DNA of 64,000 bases from Sandaracinus amylolyticus (GTDB taxonomy: Bacteria; Myxococcota_A; Polyangia; Polyangiales; Sandaracinaceae), in NCBI RefSeq assembly GCF_021631985.1, contig NZ_CP070225.1:8804001-8868000 (forward strand). Direction: 5' to 3'. Within the stretch, counting starts at the first letter, position 1, and each line of letters starts with the position of its first letter. Below, piece after piece: positions 1 to 7,974 of the stretch. Position numbers and translations under genes: made by a program. A model generated the notes under the pieces. The model saw only the letters and a program-made list of their open reading frames with translations. It ran no database searches and was not told the DNA's origin.

Positions 1-1181
1 AGCATGTGATCGAAGGATCGATTCTCCATCATCACGACGACGATGTGCTCGATCTTCGAGAGATTGCCCGGGACGAGAGGCGGCTGCGGGGTCTCGGGGA
101 AAGGATCGACGAGCGTGCCGACCGCGGGCTCGACATAGGTGATCACGATGTCGGTGCCGTCGAGGCCCACGTCGCGCACGTCCCAGAGCCCGCCGATCAG
201 CCAGCGCGTGAGGACCTTCGACATCGTGTGCTGGAGATCGATCGCGAGCAGCGCCTCGGTTCCCTTGCTCTCCAGCGTCTCTTTGACCTTCTGCCGCGCG
301 ATTCCGTTCGGCCCGTTGTTGAGCGTCGCCTTCACGTCGGCAGTGACGGTCGGTCGGACACCGACCATCCCCGTTCCCCCGAACGAGGTGCGCACGAGCG
401 CGAATTGCACTCGTAGCTCGAGCTTCTGGAGGTCGACGTCGCCGAAGTTGTTGAGTCGGATCTCGACGCCATCGGTCTCGAACCCGAGCTCCACGGTGAT
501 CGCCGCGGTCTCGAGCGAGCTCGACCCCGGACGATTGACGATGATGGCGTCGATCTCGATCGAGTTGGAGTTGAGGTCGTGGATCGATATGTCGGGATTG
601 AAGGGGCCGGGAAGGTCAGCCTCCAGGTGCCCGAGGTCTTTGACGAGTGGCGGAATCCCGTGGAGCTCGGCGAGATCACGCGCGATCGTCACGCGGAGCT
701 CGTGCCCGTGCACCCGCAGCTGCACGAGCGGGTCGCGCCGGTCGTTCACGAATTCGTCGAACTTGCGGCGGAAGAACGCGAGCGGGAGGCGGCGCGAGAG
801 AATCGATCGCTGGCTCGTATAGCGGACCTCGATCACGCACTCACGCTCACGCGCGCTCCCGTTCTTCACCCGCACCGAGTAGTTCGACGCGAGCTCGGGC
901 ACTGCGTAGGTCATGGACCCGTGCCCGGTCGCGACGACGGTCGCGCCCCGTACGATCTCGACGTCGAGCTCGATCTCGCGGACGACGGGCTCCGGCTCGA
1001 CGTAGTCGTCTCCTGGCCTCGGGCGCGGGCGCGGGCGCGGGCGTGGCGGCGTCTCCTCGACGACGGCAAATGCCCGCACTGTGAGCGGCCCCGGCGCGAC
1101 CGGCGGCAACGCGAACGACTCGCCGCCCCGCGGGCCGATCGGGCCCCCGAGGGTCGTGGTCAACACGGCGTAACTCGGCAT
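1..1181 (-). CDS. Phosphoesterase-family protein (phospholipase C / acid phosphatase type), truncated by the window edge
   Basis: An open frame runs leftwards from an ATG at 1181 to the first base of the window; 393 codons are visible and no stop is reached. A strong Shine-Dalgarno (GGAGGAGAC) lies 6-12 bases upstream. Residues about 374-393 read KIEHIVVVMMENRSFDHML, the N-terminal signature of the phosphoesterase family (PF04185: phospholipase C, AcpA-type acid phosphatases), where the Glu and Asn are metal/active-site residues. In the family this motif normally lies close to the mature N-terminus. Here about 370 residues precede it: an extended beta-rich segment with a (Arg-Pro)5 tract near residue 50 and no evident signal peptide. 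The extension resembles no domain I can name. The catalytic body lies outside the window. Family assignment is firm; substrate (phospholipid or phosphomonoester) is unknown. Confidence 0.85.
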   Translation of the reverse strand, partial: MPSYAVLTTTLGGPIGPRGGESFALPPVAPGPLTVRAFAVVEETPPRPRPRPRPRPGDDYVEPEPVVREIELDVEIVRGATVVATGHGSMTYAVPELASNYSVRVKNGSARERECVIEVRYTSQRSILSRRLPLAFFRRKFDEFVNDRRDPLVQLRVHGHELRVTIARDLAELHGIPPLVKDLGHLEADLPGPFNPDISIHDLNSNSIEIDAIIVNRPGSSSLETAAITVELGFETDGVEIRLNNFGDVDLQKLELRVQFALVRTSFGGTGMVGVRPTVTADVKATLNNGPNGIARQKVKETLESKGTEALLAIDLQHTMSKVLTRWLIGGLWDVRDVGLDGTDIVITYVEPAVGTLVDPFPETPQPPLVPGNLSKIEHIVVVMMENRSFDHM

Positions 1182-1644
1182 GAATGTCTCCTCCGAGTAC
1201 GCGGGTAACATACGAGGGAGCTTTGCCGACAGTCTCCGGGGCGGGACGGGAGCAGCTCGGATCAGAGCGCGCAGCGCGAGAAGGTCGGGGTCTGCCGACA
1301 CCGTCGTGCTCTGCTCCGCGCACGCGACCGTCAGCGCACGCCGCCCGGCCGGGTCTGCGCCATCGCTCCAAGAGCCTCGAGGCGAACGCGCCGTGGCCCG
1401 ACCACCGGGTCACGTCGGATGTCACCCGACACGCTTCCGTGATTGCGTCACAGATCGCATCGCACCCGCGCGATCCGTAGGGCTTCCCGCGGACTCGCAA
1501 CGCGGCGGTGATACGCCGCCCTTCGCGTGCGTACCTACGTGTCCCCTCCCATGCGCTCCTTCGCCCGCGCTTTGCGCGTGTGCGCGCGGTGCGCGTCGTG
1601 CGTGTGGGGGAGGGCGCGCGCGGGGCTCACGTATCGAAACGACG
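1182..1644. other. 463-bp divergent intergenic region, no gene seen
   Basis: The region lies between the divergent phosphoesterase and the repeat-protein gene. Frames across it lack the codon bias of real genes here. It contains a 6-bp inverted repeat GCGGCG/CGCCGC at 1502-1507 and 1514-1519 with a 6-base loop. At about 1571-1606 there is a run of alternating purine-pyrimidine (GCGC/GTGC) sequence. Promoters for both neighbours must lie here, but no sigma-70 or sigma-54 box is convincing. Confidence 0.5.
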
Positions 1645-2073
1645 ATGCCTCGCCACCTGCTCACCGCGCTCGCACTCGTCGTGTCGTTCTCCGCGTTCAC
1701 CGGCGTCGCGCGCGCCGACATCACGATCTATCGCGACGGCTCGCGCTGGGCGGTGATCGAGGACGACGGCGACGTGTACGTGAACGGCTCGCGCGCCGGC
1801 GTGATCGAGGACGACGGCGACGTGTACGTGAACGGCTCGCGCGTCGGGCTGGTCGAGAGCGACGGCGACATCTACCGCGACGGCTCGCGCATCGGGCAGA
1901 TCGAGAGCGACGGCGATCTCTACGTGAACGGCTCGCGCGTCGGACAGATCGAGAACGACGGCGACATCTACCGCAACGGATCGCGGTGGGGTCAGGCGCA
2001 GGGCTGCTGTGTGAGCGCGAGCACCTACCAGCGCGTGGCCGCGGTCCTGCTCATGTTCTCGAGCGGCTTCTGA
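1645..2073 (+). CDS. Secreted protein built of tandem 16-residue beta repeats
   Basis: 142 residues. The ATG at 1645 opens a clear Sec signal peptide (MPRHLLTALALVVSF... ending AFTGVARA). The mature part is almost entirely a tandem array of about five 16-residue units of the form [VIL]Y-[VR]-[ND]-G-S-R-x-G-x-[IV]-E-x-D-G-D, followed by a short tail containing a Cys-Cys pair and a hydrophobic C-terminus (VAAVLLMFSSGF). The spacing of aromatic, Gly and Asp resembles short beta-hairpin repeats of the '4-fold beta flower' kind, but that comparison rests on pattern alone. The acidic Asp/Glu-Asp-Gly-Asp turns could bind calcium. No enzymatic motif. The gene stands alone; a hexamer-repeat tract follows 12 bp after the stop. 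Confidence 0.75.
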   Translation: MPRHLLTALALVVSFSAFTGVARADITIYRDGSRWAVIEDDGDVYVNGSRAGVIEDDGDVYVNGSRVGLVESDGDIYRDGSRIGQIESDGDLYVNGSRVGQIENDGDIYRNGSRWGQAQGCCVSASTYQRVAAVLLMFSSGF

Positions 2074-2084
2074 GCGAGAGCGCG

Positions 2085-2130
2085 TTCCGAGGCCGAGACC
2101 GAGACCGAGGCCGAGTCCGAGTCCGACGAG
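2085..2130. repeat. Hexamer repeat tract (GNCCGA)n
   Basis: Seven consecutive near-perfect hexamers of type G-[AGT]-C-C-G-A follow the end of the 1645 gene. The same motif recurs in inverted orientation at 2745-2796, on the other side of the four-helix-bundle gene, so the two tracts could pair over about 20 bp. Confidence 0.8.
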
Positions 2131-2177
2131 CCGATGCGAACGATCGTCGCCTCGGCCCGGACGGTCCCTCGGCGCGC

Positions 2178-2528
2178 TCAGGTGCCGCAGCGCTGACGCA
2201 TTCGCCAGATCATCGCGAGCACGCGATCGAGATCCCGATCGATCTCTTCGCACACCGCGTCATCGAGGTGTCGATACAGGCGCGCGAATCGCAGCGCGCG
2301 ACGCAGCTCGCTCGCGCTGCCTGCTGCAGTCTCGAGACGCAGTCGTCGATTGCCGCGCGTGTTGTGTCGCTGCTCTCCGAGATTGAGCAGCAGACTCCCT
2401 GCTGCGCGCTCGATCTGATCGGCGAGCCATCGGCTTCGCGTCCTCAGCCGCTCGGCATTCTCGCCCAGTCGCGCGACCGCGCGTTCGGCCACCACCTCGA
2501 CGTCCAGCACACCATCGTTCCCGCTCAT
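2178..2528 (-). CDS. Four helix bundle protein (23S rRNA intervening-sequence protein family)
   Basis: 116 residues, starting at the ATG at 2528, which has a consensus ribosome site (GAGGAGG, 8 bases upstream). The middle matches the TIGR02436 / PF05635 pattern: a first helix with charged heptads, then LADQIERAAGSLLLNLGEQ (family: QLRRAAxSIxxNIAEG), then a helix RLRLETAAGSASELRRALRFA (family: FLxIAxGSxxELETxLxxA). Members are small alpha-helical proteins first found inside rRNA intervening sequences. Most, like this one, are free-standing genes of unknown role, sometimes near variable elements. Here the gene is framed by a perfect 15-bp inverted repeat in its leader and by inverted hexamer tracts on both sides, suggesting a small self-contained cassette (inference). 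Confidence 0.8.
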   Translation of the reverse strand: MSGNDGVLDVEVVAERAVARLGENAERLRTRSRWLADQIERAAGSLLLNLGEQRHNTRGNRRLRLETAAGSASELRRALRFARLYRHLDDAVCEEIDRDLDRVLAMIWRMRQRCGT

Positions 2529-2546
2529 TCTCGCCCTCCTCGCTGG

Positions 2547-2597
2547 CTCTCTCCGGAGCACGCACCGCGAGGGCGAAGCCCGGTGCTCCGGAGAGAG
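2547..2597. promoter_or_regulatory. Perfect 15-bp inverted repeat in the leader of the four-helix-bundle gene
   Basis: CTCTCTCCGGAGCAC at 2547-2561 and its exact reverse complement at 2583-2597 enclose a 21-base loop. On the minus transcript the hairpin would end about 18 bases before the start codon, just upstream of the ribosome site. It could be a 5'-UTR hairpin, an operator or a bidirectional terminator. Confidence 0.7.
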
Positions 2598-2744
2598 ACG
2601 GCGGGGAGGAAAGGGTCCCATTCGCGCGCTCTCTCCGAGCCGCGCACCTTCCGCCGACGAAGCGCGCACCGCTCGTGACGCCCGTAGTCCGGCGGCGCGA
2701 GCGATGCGCGCCGGCGGCGCATCCGAGCCCTCACTCACGCGCTT

Positions 2745-2796
2745 CGAGGACTCGGACTCGGACTCGGCCTCGGCCTCGGCCTCGGACTCGGTCCTC
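2745..2796. repeat. Hexamer repeat tract (GGNCTC)n, inverted relative to 2085-2130
   Basis: About eight hexamers GGACTC/GGCCTC precede the AAA ATPase gene. The reverse complement of the 2085-2130 tract matches it closely (shared core GGACTCGGACTCGGCCTCGG). It falls in the leader of the 2816 gene, just upstream of the likely start, so it is not expected to be coding. Confidence 0.8.
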
Positions 2797-2815
2797 CGTG
2801 CTAGCGTCCTTCGCG

Positions 2816-3535
2816 GTGCTGCAGTTCCTGCGTCACGTCGAGATGCTCTGGGACACCGTTCCCGATCGCGGCGCGTATCCCTTCGCCATCCCGGCGATCG
2901 CGAAGCTCGAGCGGCTCGAGCTGCACCCCGAGGTGACGTTCTTCGTGGGCGAGAACGGCTCGGGCAAGTCCACGCTGCTCGAGGCGATCGCGATCAAGGC
3001 GGGCTTCAACCCCGAGGGCGGCACCAAGAATTTCACCGGCGCGTTCCGGCCCAGCGAGTCCGAGCTCCACGCGCACCTGCGCCTCGCGCGCGGCGCGACG
3101 CGCGAAGAGCGTGGCTTCTTCCTGCGCGCCGAGACGATGTTCAACGTCGCGACCCAGGCCGAGTCCTATTGGGCGTCGCGCTCGCTGCACGAGATGTCGC
3201 ACGGCGAGTCGTTCCTCTGGGTCGCGATGAACCGCTTCGGACGTCGCGGCCTCTATCTGCTCGACGAGCCCGAGTCCGCGCTCTCACCAACTCGACAGCT
3301 CAGCTTCTTGGCGCGCATGAGGCAGCTCGTGCACGCGGGATCGCAGTTCGTGATCTCCACGCACTCGCCGATCCTCCTCGCGTATCCCGGCGCGCGCATC
3401 GTCCAGCTCGGCGCCGACGGGATCGACCTCGTGCGCTACGAAGAGACCGAGCACTACGCGGTCACGCGGCACTTCCTCCAGGACCCTGCCGCGAGCCTCG
3501 AGCGCTTGTTCCGCGACATCGAGGAGGAGGACTGA
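2816..3535 (+). CDS. AAA-family ATPase (ABC/SMC-like, stand-alone)
   Basis: 239 residues from a GTG at 2816; a GTG at 2798 is the alternative, and both lie just after the hexamer tract. The protein begins with the family's typical opening (VLQFLRHVEML, then the PAI-x-KLE strand). It has a Walker A motif VGENGSGKSTLLEAIA near residue 43, an ABC-like helical insert, Walker B LYLLDEPESALSP near residue 150 and a switch segment STHSPILLAYPGA. This is the AAA_21/'predicted ATPase' architecture of small soluble ATPases without membrane partners. The stop overlaps the ATG of the downstream methyltransferase (TGATG), so the two are translationally coupled. The substrate is unknown. No nuclease partner is present, so an OLD-type defence role is not supported. 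Confidence 0.85.
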   Translation: MLQFLRHVEMLWDTVPDRGAYPFAIPAIAKLERLELHPEVTFFVGENGSGKSTLLEAIAIKAGFNPEGGTKNFTGAFRPSESELHAHLRLARGATREERGFFLRAETMFNVATQAESYWASRSLHEMSHGESFLWVAMNRFGRRGLYLLDEPESALSPTRQLSFLARMRQLVHAGSQFVISTHSPILLAYPGARIVQLGADGIDLVRYEETEHYAVTRHFLQDPAASLERLFRDIEEED

Positions 3536-4317
3536 TGCGACACCGAGACGGGAGCGCGGGCGACGCGGACTACGGGCGCATCGGGATCGGATACGCGTCG
3601 CATCGCCGCCCCGATCCACGCATCGCGGCGTGCATCCTCGACGCGCTCGGCGACGCGAGGACGGTGCTCAACGTCGGTGCGGGCGCGGGCTCCTACGAGC
3701 CGCGCGATCGCGACGTGACCGCGGTCGAGCCCTCGGCCTCGATGCGGGCCCAGCGCCCCGCCGATCTCCCCGCCGCGATCGACGGGACCGCGGAGTCGCT
3801 GCCCTTCGACGACGACACGTTCGACGCGAGCATGGCGACGTTCACCGTCCACCAGTGGAGCGATCTGAGCGCCGGGCTCGCCGAGATGCGGCGCGTCACC
3901 CGCGGCCCGGTGCTCGTGCTGAGCTGCGATCCCACCGCGCTCGATCGCTTCTGGCTCGCGCGCTACGCGCCCGAGGTGATCGCGACCGAGGCCCGTCGTT
4001 ATCCCGCGATCGACATGCTGGTGCACCTGCTCGGCGCCTGCGACGTGATCTCGGTGCCGATCCCGCTCGACTGCACCGACGGATTCGGCGAGGCGTTCTA
4101 CGGGCGCCCCGAGCGCCTTCTCGATCCCGAGGTGCGGCGCGCCCAGTCGGCGTGGAGCTTCGTCGAGCCCGCCGCGATCGAGCGCGCGACGCGCGAGCTC
4201 GCGCACGATCTCGAGCACGGCATCTGGGACGCGCGCTACGGCGCGCTGCGCACCGCGCCGACGTTCGACGGCTCGCTGCGGCTCGTCGTCGCGCGATCAG
4301 GTCAGCGCGATCAGTGA
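3535..4317 (+). CDS. Class I SAM-dependent methyltransferase (Methyltransf_11 type)
   Basis: 260 residues; the ATG at 3535 shares one base with the stop of the ATPase gene and an AGGAGG-like run precedes it. Rossmann motif I reads VLNVGAGAGSYEP (about residues 43-55), the acidic end of strand 2 is AVEPS, the motif II region is AESLPFDDDTFDASMATFTVHQW, and a strand LVLSCDP follows. This is typical of UbiE/Methyltransf_11 small-molecule methyltransferases; the acceptor cannot be predicted. The last 21 bp overlap the 3' end of the convergent SNF2 gene. Confidence 0.85.
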   Translation: MRHRDGSAGDADYGRIGIGYASHRRPDPRIAACILDALGDARTVLNVGAGAGSYEPRDRDVTAVEPSASMRAQRPADLPAAIDGTAESLPFDDDTFDASMATFTVHQWSDLSAGLAEMRRVTRGPVLVLSCDPTALDRFWLARYAPEVIATEARRYPAIDMLVHLLGACDVISVPIPLDCTDGFGEAFYGRPERLLDPEVRRAQSAWSFVEPAAIERATRELAHDLEHGIWDARYGALRTAPTFDGSLRLVVARSGQRDQ

Positions 4318-7300
4318 CTCCAGCGCGTCCACGTCGAGCGCCCCGATCGGCGCGCCCTCGGTGATCACCGCGCCCGCGAGCTTGCGCTTGTCGTCGTGCA
4401 TCGCGAGCACGCGCTCCTCGATCGTGCCCTGCGCGACGAGCCGCACGATCGTGATCGGTCGCTCCTGACCGATGCGGTGCGCGCGATCGCTCGCCTGATC
4501 TTCGGCGGCGGGGTTCCACCAGGGATCGAGGTGCACGACGTAGTCGGCCGCGGTGAGGTTGAGCCCGGTGCCGCCCGCCTTGAGCGAGATCAGGAAGACG
4601 CTCGCCTCGCCGCGCTGGAACCGATCGACGCGCCGCGTGCGCTCGCCCGCGGGGGTCGCGCCGTCGAGGTAGAGCGTCGAGATCTCCGCCGCATCGAGCG
4701 CCCGCTGCACCAGCGCGAGGTGCCGCGTGAACTGGCTGAACACCAGCACGCGATGCCCGCGGGGCACGATGTCGCGCAGCAGCTCCACCAGCGCGTGCAG
4801 CTTCGACGACTCGAGCCGCTCGTCCTCCACGACGAGCTGGGGATGACACGCGAGCTGGCGCAGCCGGGTGATCTCCGCGAGCACCCGCACCGTGCGCTCG
4901 CTGCGATCACGCTTGGCGAGGGCGCGCCGCGCCTGCTGCACCGCCCCGTCGTAGAGCGTGCGCTCCGCGGGCGAGAGCTCGACCATGTGCAGCACCTCGG
5001 TGCGCGAGGGCAGCTCCTTCGCGACCTCGCGCTTGGTGCGCCGCAGGATGAACGGCGCGATCAGCGCCCGCAGCGTCGCCGCGCGCTCTTCGTTGCCATA
5101 TCGCTGGATCGGCACCGCGAAGCGCCCTCGGAAGCGCGCCCACGTCCCCAGCAGGCCGGGCGCGATCAGCGAGAACAGGCTCCACAGATCGCCGAGCTGG
5201 TTCTCGATCGGCGTGCCCGAGAGCGCGACCCGGAACGCCGCGTCGATGCTCGCGACCGCGCGCGCCCGCTGGGTGCGCGCGTTCTTGATCATCTGGGCCT
5301 CGTCGATCACCTGGGTGGCGAAGCTGCGCTCGGCGAACCGCTGCTCGTCGCGCAGCAGGAGATCGTACGAAGTGAGCACCACGTCGCCGGGGCCCATCGA
5401 CGGGTCGTCGCGATCCGTCCTCACCCGCAGCGAAGGCGCGAACCGCGCGAGCTCGCGCGCCCAGTTGTCGACCACCGAGGTCGGCGCGATCACCAGCGCC
5501 GGTCCGAGCGACGCGCGCGCCTCGAGCAGCGCGATCGCCTGCACCGTCTTGCCGAGCCCCATGTCGTCGGCGAGGCACACCCCGGGCGCCCACGCGCTGC
5601 GCGCGATCAGCCAGGCCACGCCCTCGCGCTGGTATTCGCGCAGCCGCACCTGCCACGCGGGACCGAGCTCCACCTCCGCGTCGCTCGAGCGCGCGCGCTC
5701 CATCCACGCGCCCGTGATCTCGTCCGCGGGCTTCGTCCACGCGCCGACCTCGCGATCCCAGTACGGCGAGGCCGCGCTCGGGATCCGCACCTCGCCCGAC
5801 GACTCGATCGTGCACAGCTGCGCGCGCTGGAGCCGCTCGAAGAGATCGCGCTCGATCTCGACGTGATCGTTCCCGCTCACCCGCACGAAGCGCTCGCCCC
5901 GGCGCGCCGCATCGAGCACCCGCGACACCGCGAGCTCGGCGCCCAGCACCACGATGCGCACCCGCCCTTCGACCGTGAGCCACGAGCCCTTCTTGCGCAG
6001 CTGCAGATCGAGATCGCTCGCCCGCACGCTCGCGCTCACCTGGGGGATGCGTCCTCGCTCCGCCCACTCGATCTCGAGCACGCCGCCGAGGCGCGATGCG
6101 CGCGAGAGCACCTCGAGCGCGTCCTGGGTCGCCCCGATGCGCCACGAGAACGGCTCGAGCCGCATGTGGCGCGCGAGCCCGAGCGCCTCGCTCACCCGAT
6201 CCGCGACCTCGCGCTCCCACGCGAGATCGCGACGCGCGTGCACGTGCACCGCGTCCTCGAGGCCGTGCACGATCGCGGGCCCCTGACCCGGCGGCCAGGG
6301 CGGCGCCATCGGGAGCGCGCGCGCCGCGATCGTCACGTCGATGCCCTCGTCGAAGCTCGGCACCACGCGCAACGAGAGCGTGCGCGGCGCCTCGCGCGCG
6401 CTGCCCCGCACCACGTCGGGCGCCGAGACGCGCGCGACCTGCTCGATCGACGCGACCCACGGCGCGAGCGCGGGATAACTCTCGGGCGGGAGCACCCCGC
6501 GGAACGTCGCGAGCGCGGCGAGCAGCCGCCGCAGCGGCGCGGTGAGCGCGGTGAACCACAACGTGCCGCTCGCGCGCTCCTCGTGGAAGAGCAGCGTCGT
6601 GTCGCGCTGTCGCTCGCCCGCCGCGACCACCGCGCCCGCGAGCCGCACCTTCGGCACCACCCCGCCCGGCAGCTCGTCGAGCACCACCTCGACCTGCCGC
6701 TCGACCAACCGCAGCGCGCCTTCTGCGAGCACGTGCGGATGCTCGGCGAGCACCCGCAGCAGCGCGACGTCGGCGCCCACCAGCTGCGCGCGGAGCGTGC
6801 GCGTCGCGAGCGTCATCACGTCGAGCACCCGGCGATCACGATCGGTGCACACGCCGCTGCGCGACGCCTCGAGCGGCGAGAGCAGGCGTCCCGCGGTCCA
6901 TCCGCCGTCGGGCTGGGCGCGCTGCGCGATCACCCCGACCAACACTCGCTCGCCCTCCACGCGCACCCGGAACGCGAGGCGCTCGCCCGCGCTCGACGGG
7001 CTGGTGATCGCAGGCTCCACCACCGCGTCGAGGAAGCGCCGCCACGAGGGCACCGCGACCAGATCGCGCATCGTGGCGTGCAGTCGATCCTGCTCGTCGA
7101 GGCACGCATCGAGCAGGCGCGCCGCGAGCGCGCGCACGTGGATGCAGCCCCCGCGCTTGCACTGCTCGCACTCGCCCTCGATCGCGCGCTGCTCGTGCCC
7201 GGCGAGCCGCAGCCGCACCGCGATCGGCGCCGCCGCGCCGACGATCGCGCCCCGCGCGACCCCGCTCTCGTCGTCGACGCTCACCGGACGCGCCGGCAGG

Positions 7301-7974
7301 AAGCGCACCGCGTGCAGCGCGAGCAGCTCGGTCCCTGCGACGCACGCCCGCAGTCGCTCGCCGAGCGTGCGCAGCGGGCCCTCGGGCAGGGCCCGCGACC
7401 ACAACGCGGTGCGCGCCGCGAACGCCGCGTGGGACGCCGCCTCGCGCATCAGGTGATCGCGCGCCGCGTCCTGCACCCGGTGCGTCGCGAGCAGGCTCTC
7501 GCGCTCGCTCGTCACCCGTCCGATCGCACACGCGAGCAGCGACGCGCGCCGCGGGATCACGTCCTCGTCGTCGACCAACACCTCGCGCGCCGGGCGGCTC
7601 AGCTCGCCGAGCAGCTCGTACTGGCGCGCCCACACCAGGATCGCGTCGACGTCGCGCGGCAGGGGCGGCACCCGGGTCAGACGCGCAGGATCGTCGGCGC
7701 CTCGCGGTCCCGCGCCGAGCCAGCGACGGATCTGCGCGCGCAGCAGATCCTCCTCGCGCGACGTCGCGCTCTCCGACACCCATCGCTCGAGCCGCTCCTC
7801 GTCGAGCAGATCGCGCAGCGAGCTCGCATCGCCCGCTTCGTGGATCGCGCGCAGCAGATCGTGCGCGTCGTCGTCGTCGACCCGCGCGCGCAATCCGTCG
7901 AGCGGCGCATCGAGCAGCGCGGGATCGGCGCAGGCGAGCAGCTGCGACGCGAGCTCGGAGAGCGACGAGGTCAC
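4297..7974 (-). CDS. SNF2-family DEAD/DEAH helicase with SWIM-like zinc finger
   Basis: 1225 residues. The GTG start at 7974 overlaps the stop of the oxidoreductase gene (GTGA). About 265-280 residues in, C-x2-C-x4-C-x-H (CEQCKRGGCIH) followed by VRALAARLL is a SWIM-like zinc finger, slightly off the usual CxC spacing. The C-terminal half is a complete Snf2 motor: Walker A DDMGLGKTVQAIALL (about residue 800), IAPTSVVDNWARE, DEAQ box (VIDEAQMIKN), SGTPIENQLGDLWS, RRTKREVAKELP, then the second RecA lobe with VFSQF, LDG, ISLKAGGTGLNLTAADYV, DPWWNPAAEDQASDRAHRIGQ. These are motifs I to VI of the RapA/HepA-like bacterial Snf2 group. Likely a DNA-dependent ATPase remodelling protein-DNA complexes. 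Its pairing with an oxidoreductase is probably only transcriptional. Confidence 0.93.
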   Translation of the reverse strand: MTSSLSELASQLLACADPALLDAPLDGLRARVDDDDAHDLLRAIHEAGDASSLRDLLDEERLERWVSESATSREEDLLRAQIRRWLGAGPRGADDPARLTRVPPLPRDVDAILVWARQYELLGELSRPAREVLVDDEDVIPRRASLLACAIGRVTSERESLLATHRVQDAARDHLMREAASHAAFAARTALWSRALPEGPLRTLGERLRACVAGTELLALHAVRFLPARPVSVDDESGVARGAIVGAAAPIAVRLRLAGHEQRAIEGECEQCKRGGCIHVRALAARLLDACLDEQDRLHATMRDLVAVPSWRRFLDAVVEPAITSPSSAGERLAFRVRVEGERVLVGVIAQRAQPDGGWTAGRLLSPLEASRSGVCTDRDRRVLDVMTLATRTLRAQLVGADVALLRVLAEHPHVLAEGALRLVERQVEVVLDELPGGVVPKVRLAGAVVAAGERQRDTTLLFHEERASGTLWFTALTAPLRRLLAALATFRGVLPPESYPALAPWVASIEQVARVSAPDVVRGSAREAPRTLSLRVVPSFDEGIDVTIAARALPMAPPWPPGQGPAIVHGLEDAVHVHARRDLAWEREVADRVSEALGLARHMRLEPFSWRIGATQDALEVLSRASRLGGVLEIEWAERGRIPQVSASVRASDLDLQLRKKGSWLTVEGRVRIVVLGAELAVSRVLDAARRGERFVRVSGNDHVEIERDLFERLQRAQLCTIESSGEVRIPSAASPYWDREVGAWTKPADEITGAWMERARSSDAEVELGPAWQVRLREYQREGVAWLIARSAWAPGVCLADDMGLGKTVQAIALLEARASLGPALVIAPTSVVDNWARELARFAPSLRVRTDRDDPSMGPGDVVLTSYDLLLRDEQRFAERSFATQVIDEAQMIKNARTQRARAVASIDAAFRVALSGTPIENQLGDLWSLFSLIAPGLLGTWARFRGRFAVPIQRYGNEERAATLRALIAPFILRRTKREVAKELPSRTEVLHMVELSPAERTLYDGAVQQARRALAKRDRSERTVRVLAEITRLRQLACHPQLVVEDERLESSKLHALVELLRDIVPRGHRVLVFSQFTRHLALVQRALDAAEISTLYLDGATPAGERTRRVDRFQRGEASVFLISLKAGGTGLNLTAADYVVHLDPWWNPAAEDQASDRAHRIGQERPITIVRLVAQGTIEERVLAMHDDKRKLAGAVITEGAPIGALDVDALESLIALT

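Noticed and set aside
2816..4317. Anti-phage defence pair (ATPase plus modification enzyme)
   Set aside because: The methyltransferase lacks DNA-methylase NPPY/DPPY motifs and looks like a small-molecule Methyltransf_11; no nuclease or toxin partner.
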